A stretch of DNA of 64,000 bases from Micromonospora echinospora (lineage in GTDB: Bacteria; Actinomycetota; Actinomycetes; Mycobacteriales; Micromonosporaceae). A program made the position numbers and the translations under genes. Below the pieces are notes generated by a model, which was not told the DNA's origin, did not search any database, and worked only from the letters and a program-made list of their open reading frames with translations. The DNA lies in assembly GCF_900091495.1 (NCBI RefSeq), contig NZ_LT607413.1, positions 5,409,001 through 5,473,000 on the forward strand, given 5' to 3'. Each line of letters starts with the position of its first letter. The stretch's first letter is position 1. Of the stretch, positions 61,230-64,000 are shown piece after piece.

Positions 61230-64000
61230 CAGAACTCCTCTCCGGACTGCCGGATGATCTCGGCGATCTCCGCGATGGTAGGGGTGTCGAAGAACGCGTC
61301 CAGCGGCACCTCGACGCCGAGTCGTTGCACGATCCGGCCACTGATCCGGGTGATCGTCAACGAGTGCCCGCCCAGGTCGAACAGGTCCTCGTGCGGGCCG
61401 ATGTCCGGGATCTTCAGCACGTCCTGCCAGATCTCCTGAAGCGTCTCGACCAGCGGGTCGACGGCGGTCGCCGACTCGGCGGCGACCGCCGTGTCGCGGG
61501 CGGACGGCGCGGGCAGCGCCGCCCGGTCGACCTTGCCGTTCGGCCCGACCGGCAACCGGTCCAGGACCACCCAGTCCGCCGGCAGCATCACCGGGGGCAG
61601 GGTGAGCGCCAGGTGCCCGCGCAGGTCGGCCGGCTCCGGCGCGCCCGCTCCCGGGCGGGGCACCAGGTACGCCACCAGGCGCGGGTCGCCGTCGACCGGG
61701 TCGTGCAGCAGCACCACCGCCTCGGCGACTGTCGGGTGGTCCAACAGCCGGGCGGTGATCTCGCCCAGCTCGACCCGGTGCCCCCGGATCTTGACCTGGT
61801 CGTCGGCCCGGCCCAGGTAGGCGATCCGGCCGTCCGGCTGCCAGCGGCACCGGTCCCCGGTGCGGTAGATCCGCTCGACGCCCCCGGTCGCCCCGACCGG
61901 ACCGTCGACGTTTCCGTCCGGACCACCGGCGTCGGCGTCCTCGCCCGCGCCGAGGGCCACGGTGACGAAGCGCTCGGCGGTCAGGTCGTCGCGGCCCAGG
62001 TAACCGGCGGCCAGCCCGGCACCGGCGAGGCACAGCTCACCGGGAAGTCCCACCGGCACCGGCCGCAGGTCGTCGTCGAGCAGGTAGGCGCGGGTGTTGG
62101 GCAGCGGCCGGCCGATGGTCACCTCGTCCGGGTCGGCCGGGATGTCGGCCATGGTGGCGTAGATCGTCGCCTCGGTCGGGCCGTACCCGTTGACCAGCCG
62201 GTCCACCCGGGCCCGCAGGTCCCGGGCCAGCGTCACCGGCAGCGCCTCGCCACCGGTGACCGCCACCAGCGGCTCGGGCGTCACCGCGTCCGGGGTCCCG
62301 CCGAGTCCCGCCTCCAGCAGCACCCGCCACCCGGACGGGGTGGCCTGCACGTGGGTCACCCCGGCGTCGCGGACCAGCCGCAGCACCCCGGCCCCGTCGA
62401 GCGCGCTCACCGCCGAGGCGACCACCACCCGGCCACCGGTGACCAGGGGCAGGAAGATCTCCACCCCGGAGATGTCGAACGACAACGAGGTCAGGTGCAG
62501 CCAGCGGTGCTCCGGCCGGCTGTCCAGCGTGTCCCGCACCGCCAGCAGCAGGTTCGCCAGCGCGCCGTGCCGGACGGCGACCCCCTTCGGACGGCCGGTC
62601 GAACCGGAGGTGTAGAGCACGTAGGCCAGGTCGTCGGCGGTCGGCGGGTCGGCCGGCGGCACGTCGTCGGCACCGGCGGGGGCGTCCAGGTCGACCCCGT
62701 CGAGCACCAGCACCGGCCGGGCCGGGTCGAGCCGGGCGCCCGTGGCGGCGGTGGTCACCACCAGGGCCGGGGCGGCGTCGGCGAGGACCAGCTCCTGCCG
62801 GGCCACCGGGTGACCGGGATCGACCGGCAGGTACGCCGCCCGACGGCGGAGCACCGCCAACAGCGTCACCACCGCCGACCAGGACCGGTCCAGGGCGACC
62901 GCGACCAGGGTTCCCGGGCCGACCCCCCGGTCGCCCAGCAGCCCGGCCAGCCGGGCGCTGGCCGCGTCGAGCTGGGCGTAGGTCAGCGTCCGGTCGCCGT
63001 CGACCACGGCCACCGCGTCCGGATCGGTGCGGACCCGCTCGGCGACCAGCGCCGGCACGGTGGCGTCGAGCGGGTACGTCCGCCCGGTGTCGTTCCAGGA
63101 CCGCAGCACCCGGTCGCGTTCCCCGGCGGGCAGCAGCGGCAGCCCGGCCACCGGCTGCCCGGGGTCGGTGACGACGGCGGCGAGCATGGTCCGCAGGTGT
63201 CCGCCGATGCGGTCCACCGAGTCGGCGTCGATCGCCGCCGGGCTGTACTGCAAGCCCACGGTCAGCCCGGTCGGGGCGTCCACGATCTGCACGTGCAGCG
63301 CGTTGCGGGCCGCGCCGCCGAACAGCGTCCACTCGACGCGGCTCGACACGCCGGTGAAGGTCGGCTCCGCGCCGCGCCGCCGGTAGCCGACCGACACCGG
63401 GGTCAGCGCCGGTGCCGGCCGCAGCCCGGAGACCGCGTGGGCCAGCGGCACGTCCCGGAACCGGTACAGCTCGCGGAGCCGGGCCCGGACCGCGCGGACG
63501 TACCCGGCGACGTCGCCGGTGGCCGGGGCGACCCCGACCGGCAGCTCGTTGACGAAGAGCCCGACCTGGTCGGCCTGGGCGGCGGTCCGGGTGGAGAGCC
63601 CCACCCCGACCGGCACGTCCCGGTTGCCGTACCGGGCGAGCAGCGCGTGCACCACGGCGAGCAGCACCTCGAACCGGGTCACCCCGAGCGACCGGGCGGT
63701 CCGGTCGACGCCCTCGACCAGTTCGCCGGGGAGCCCCACCTCGACCGTCGCGCCCGGCTCGGCGGCGGTCGGCACTCGCCGCAGGCCGGGCAGGACCACG
63801 TCACCCGGGCCGGACCAGTGCCGCTCCCAGTACGCCCGGGCGTCCGGCAGTCGGGCCTCCACCCGCTCCCGCTCGGCGGTCGCGTGCGCCGGGTACCCGT
63901 CGTCGGTCGGCGCGAACTCGGCCGGCGTGCCGGTGAGCGCGGCGGCGTAGGCGGCGGCCAGGTCCCGGACCAGCACGTCCTTGCTCATCCCGTCGAAGAC
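61229..64000 (-). CDS. NRPS module C(partial)-A-PCP, 3' part only (5' end outside the window)
   Basis: The frame is open to the window edge (reads VFDGMSKDVLVRDL), so the true start is beyond base 64000; an internal ATG at 63988 is not the start because FDGM is in the condensation domain. Visible order: C-terminal half of a condensation domain (to about residue 300, including VGLFVNELPVGV and DVPLAHAVS), an adenylation domain with A3 YTSGSTGRPKG, A5 NGYGPTEAT, A8 GRADDQVKIRGHRVELGE and A10 PNGKVDR, then a PCP with FDLGGHSLTITR. The chain would leave via the carrier protein encoded next. The amino acid selected cannot be stated reliably from the specificity residues. No thioesterase is seen. 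Confidence 0.95.
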   Translation of the reverse strand, partial: VFDGMSKDVLVRDLAAAYAAALTGTPAEFAPTDDGYPAHATAERERVEARLPDARAYWERHWSGPGDVVLPGLRRVPTAAEPGATVEVGLPGELVEGVDRTARSLGVTRFEVLLAVVHALLARYGNRDVPVGVGLSTRTAAQADQVGLFVNELPVGVAPATGDVAGYVRAVRARLRELYRFRDVPLAHAVSGLRPAPALTPVSVGYRRRGAEPTFTGVSSRVEWTLFGGAARNALHVQIVDAPTGLTVGLQYSPAAIDADSVDRIGGHLRTMLAAVVTDPGQPVAGLPLLPAGERDRVLRSWNDTGRTYPLDATVPALVAERVRTDPDAVAVVDGDRTLTYAQLDAASARLAGLLGDRGVGPGTLVAVALDRSWSAVVTLLAVLRRRAAYLPVDPGHPVARQELVLADAAPALVVTTAATGARLDPARPVLVLDGVDLDAPAGADDVPPADPPTADDLAYVLYTSGSTGRPKGVAVRHGALANLLLAVRDTLDSRPEHRWLHLTSLSFDISGVEIFLPLVTGGRVVVASAVSALDGAGVLRLVRDAGVTHVQATPSGWRVLLEAGLGGTPDAVTPEPLVAVTGGEALPVTLARDLRARVDRLVNGYGPTEATIYATMADIPADPDEVTIGRPLPNTRAYLLDDDLRPVPVGLPGELCLAGAGLAAGYLGRDDLTAERFVTVALGAGEDADAGGPDGNVDGPVGATGGVERIYRTGDRCRWQPDGRIAYLGRADDQVKIRGHRVELGEITARLLDHPTVAEAVVLLHDPVDGDPRLVAYLVPRPGAGAPEPADLRGHLALTLPPVMLPADWVVLDRLPVGPNGKVDRAALPAPSARDTAVAAESATAVDPLVETLQEIWQDVLKIPDIGPHEDLFDLGGHSLTITRISGRIVQRLGVEVPLDAFFDTPTIAEIAEIIRQSGEEF

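Noticed and set aside
63988..64000. ATG at 63988 as the NRPS start
   Set aside because: The frame stays open to the edge and reads FDGMSKD, an internal condensation-domain motif; the start is outside the window.

Overview
The window is very G+C-rich, with actinomycete gene content: GTG and TTG starts, 4-nt GTGA/ATGA stop-start overlaps, many secreted or TAT-exported enzymes, a RamB-type regulator beside aceA-aceB, SpoIIE-type phosphatases, NB-ARC regulators, PASTA-less Ser/Thr kinases and ricin-type carbohydrate-binding domains. A Micromonospora-like organism (Micromonosporaceae) fits best; this is inferred from family content, not from a marker gene. No rRNA, tRNA, CRISPR array or insertion sequence was seen.

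Layout. 1-4.9 kb: 3' end of an Rv1747-like ABC exporter, an unknown protein, an RDD membrane protein, and a GlxA-type AraC regulator divergent from a quinone-oxidoreductase-like enzyme. 5-12.5 kb: a sugar ABC importer operon (binding protein and two permeases, no ATPase) divergent from a ROK regulator across an operator-like palindrome, then a secreted two-discoidin/beta-helix protein. 12.8-15.8 kb: cytochrome P450, its ferredoxin, and an FGGY kinase. 16-24.9 kb: a large secreted subtilase, an XRE/NB-ARC/TPR regulator, and an M23 peptidase with nearly identical tandem repeats. 23.5-28 kb: ramB divergent from aceA-aceB (glyoxylate shunt). 28-33 kb: a GT2 glycosyltransferase with a degenerate methyltransferase-like tail and two PP2C/SpoIIE phosphatases. 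33-36 kb: an operon of SCP2-like protein, glycogen-debranching-type enzyme, and an isochorismatase-like protein lacking its catalytic triad. 36-38 kb: a TSUP transporter and a YdcF-like protein.

38-49.1 kb is the most interesting block. A CooC-like P-loop ATPase, then a tightly coupled operon encoding a fold-III PLP decarboxylase, a cysteine-synthase-like enzyme fused to rhodanese, a SufS-like class-V PLP enzyme, an ATP-grasp ligase, an MFS exporter, and a complete siderophore-type importer (lipoprotein, FecCD permease, ATPase). A perfect Fur/Zur-type palindrome lies just upstream of the operon and weaker copies lie near the ATPase gene. I read this as a metal-regulated, NRPS-independent metallophore system (make, export, re-import), possibly with sulfur transfer; zinc is the favoured metal.

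49.2-64 kb: a P-loop kinase, an RtcB-PrfH RNA-repair/ribosome-rescue pair, a GH18 chitinase with ricin-type domain, a Sir2 deacylase, a Ser/Thr kinase split by a frameshift in a C5 run, a substrate-binding/VWA protein, amphi-Trp and DUF2071 proteins, a TAT-exported amidase, and (minus strand) a standalone carrier protein plus the 3' part of an NRPS gene (partial C, A, PCP) that runs off the window end.
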